A stretch of 5,850 nt of DNA from Bacteroidia bacterium (GTDB lineage Bacteria > Bacteroidota > Bacteroidia > Flavobacteriales > Flavobacteriaceae), in the NCBI GenBank assembly GCA_030429325.1, contig JAUICT010000157.1, positions 1 through 5,850 of the forward strand, written 5' to 3'. The notes beneath the pieces were generated by a model. It ran no database searches. It was not told the origin of the DNA and saw only the letters and a list, made by a program, of their open reading frames with translations. Each line of letters starts with the position of its first letter. The first letter of the stretch is position 1. Of the stretch, positions 5,787 through 5,850 are shown one piece after another. The translations under genes were made by a program, and so were the position numbers.

Positions 5787-5791
5787 TTTTC

Positions 5792-5850
5792 TCACAACCC
5801 CCCAATAACCTTCTTACTCAGCCCCGTTAGTTCTTTAATGGTGTCTTCAT
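5792..5850 (-). CDS. C-terminal end of a minus-strand gene (18 residues visible)
   Basis: On the minus strand, in phase with a TGA at 5792-5794, the frame reads EDTIKELTGLSKKVIGGL and runs off the right edge. The sequence is protein-like (amphipathic helix, basic patch) and the base composition is richer in G+C than the AT-rich genes just to the left, which suggests the resident chromosome resumes here. It is convergent with the 343-aa gene, with 5 bp between stop codons. The fragment is too short to name a family. Confidence 0.55.
   Translation of the reverse strand, partial: EDTIKELTGLSKKVIGGL

Noticed and set aside
4021..5850. Insertion sequence or integrase-borne element carrying the AT-rich genes
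   Set aside because: No transposase, integrase, terminal inverted repeats or target-site duplications were seen. Mobility may have come from elements outside the window.

Overview
The window looks like chromosomal DNA from a marine-type member of the Flavobacteriaceae (Bacteroidota), close in character to Muricauda or Maribacter. The genus is an inference. Support comes from a DUF5916 outer-membrane family protein, a DUF4251 lipoprotein, lipoproteins with relaxed lipoboxes, start codons without Shine-Dalgarno sequences, and several partial matches to the Bacteroidota -7 element TAnnTTTG.

Positions 1-3700 are ordinary GC-balanced flavobacterial DNA. A DUF5916/CBM9-like protein runs leftwards off the window (1-1248, minus strand; its C-terminal half is missing). 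It is divergent from a DUF4251 lipoprotein (1340-1897, plus). Next comes a lipoprotein of the sorbosone-dehydrogenase-like, PQQ-type beta-propeller family (1986-3170, plus). Two small minus-strand genes converge on it: an 88-aa or slightly longer unknown protein (3171-3437) and a 44-aa single-span membrane protein (3565-3699).

Positions 3700-4020 are a disturbed boundary. They hold three imperfect tandem 21-bp repeats (3751-3813) and a short ORF (3835-4020) that looks like the C-terminal remnant of a larger protein. Just after it the base composition turns sharply AT-rich.

Positions 4021-5791 are the most interesting part: a compact AT-rich two-gene unit, probably horizontally acquired. A candidate promoter and a 20-bp palindrome precede a 203-aa protein with two membrane spans joined by a coiled-coil-like segment. 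Fifteen bases later comes a 343-aa protein with a long helical N-terminal region, two adjacent membrane spans and a soluble C-terminal tail. Neither has a function I can name. Together they look like a two-component membrane module of the accessory genome, and phage defence or membrane stress are possible roles. The unit ends 5 bp from the stop codon of a convergent minus-strand gene, of which only the last 18 residues are in the window (5792-5850).

The left-hand genes are envelope and periplasm functions with no visible functional link to the right-hand module. They share a neighbourhood rather than a pathway.
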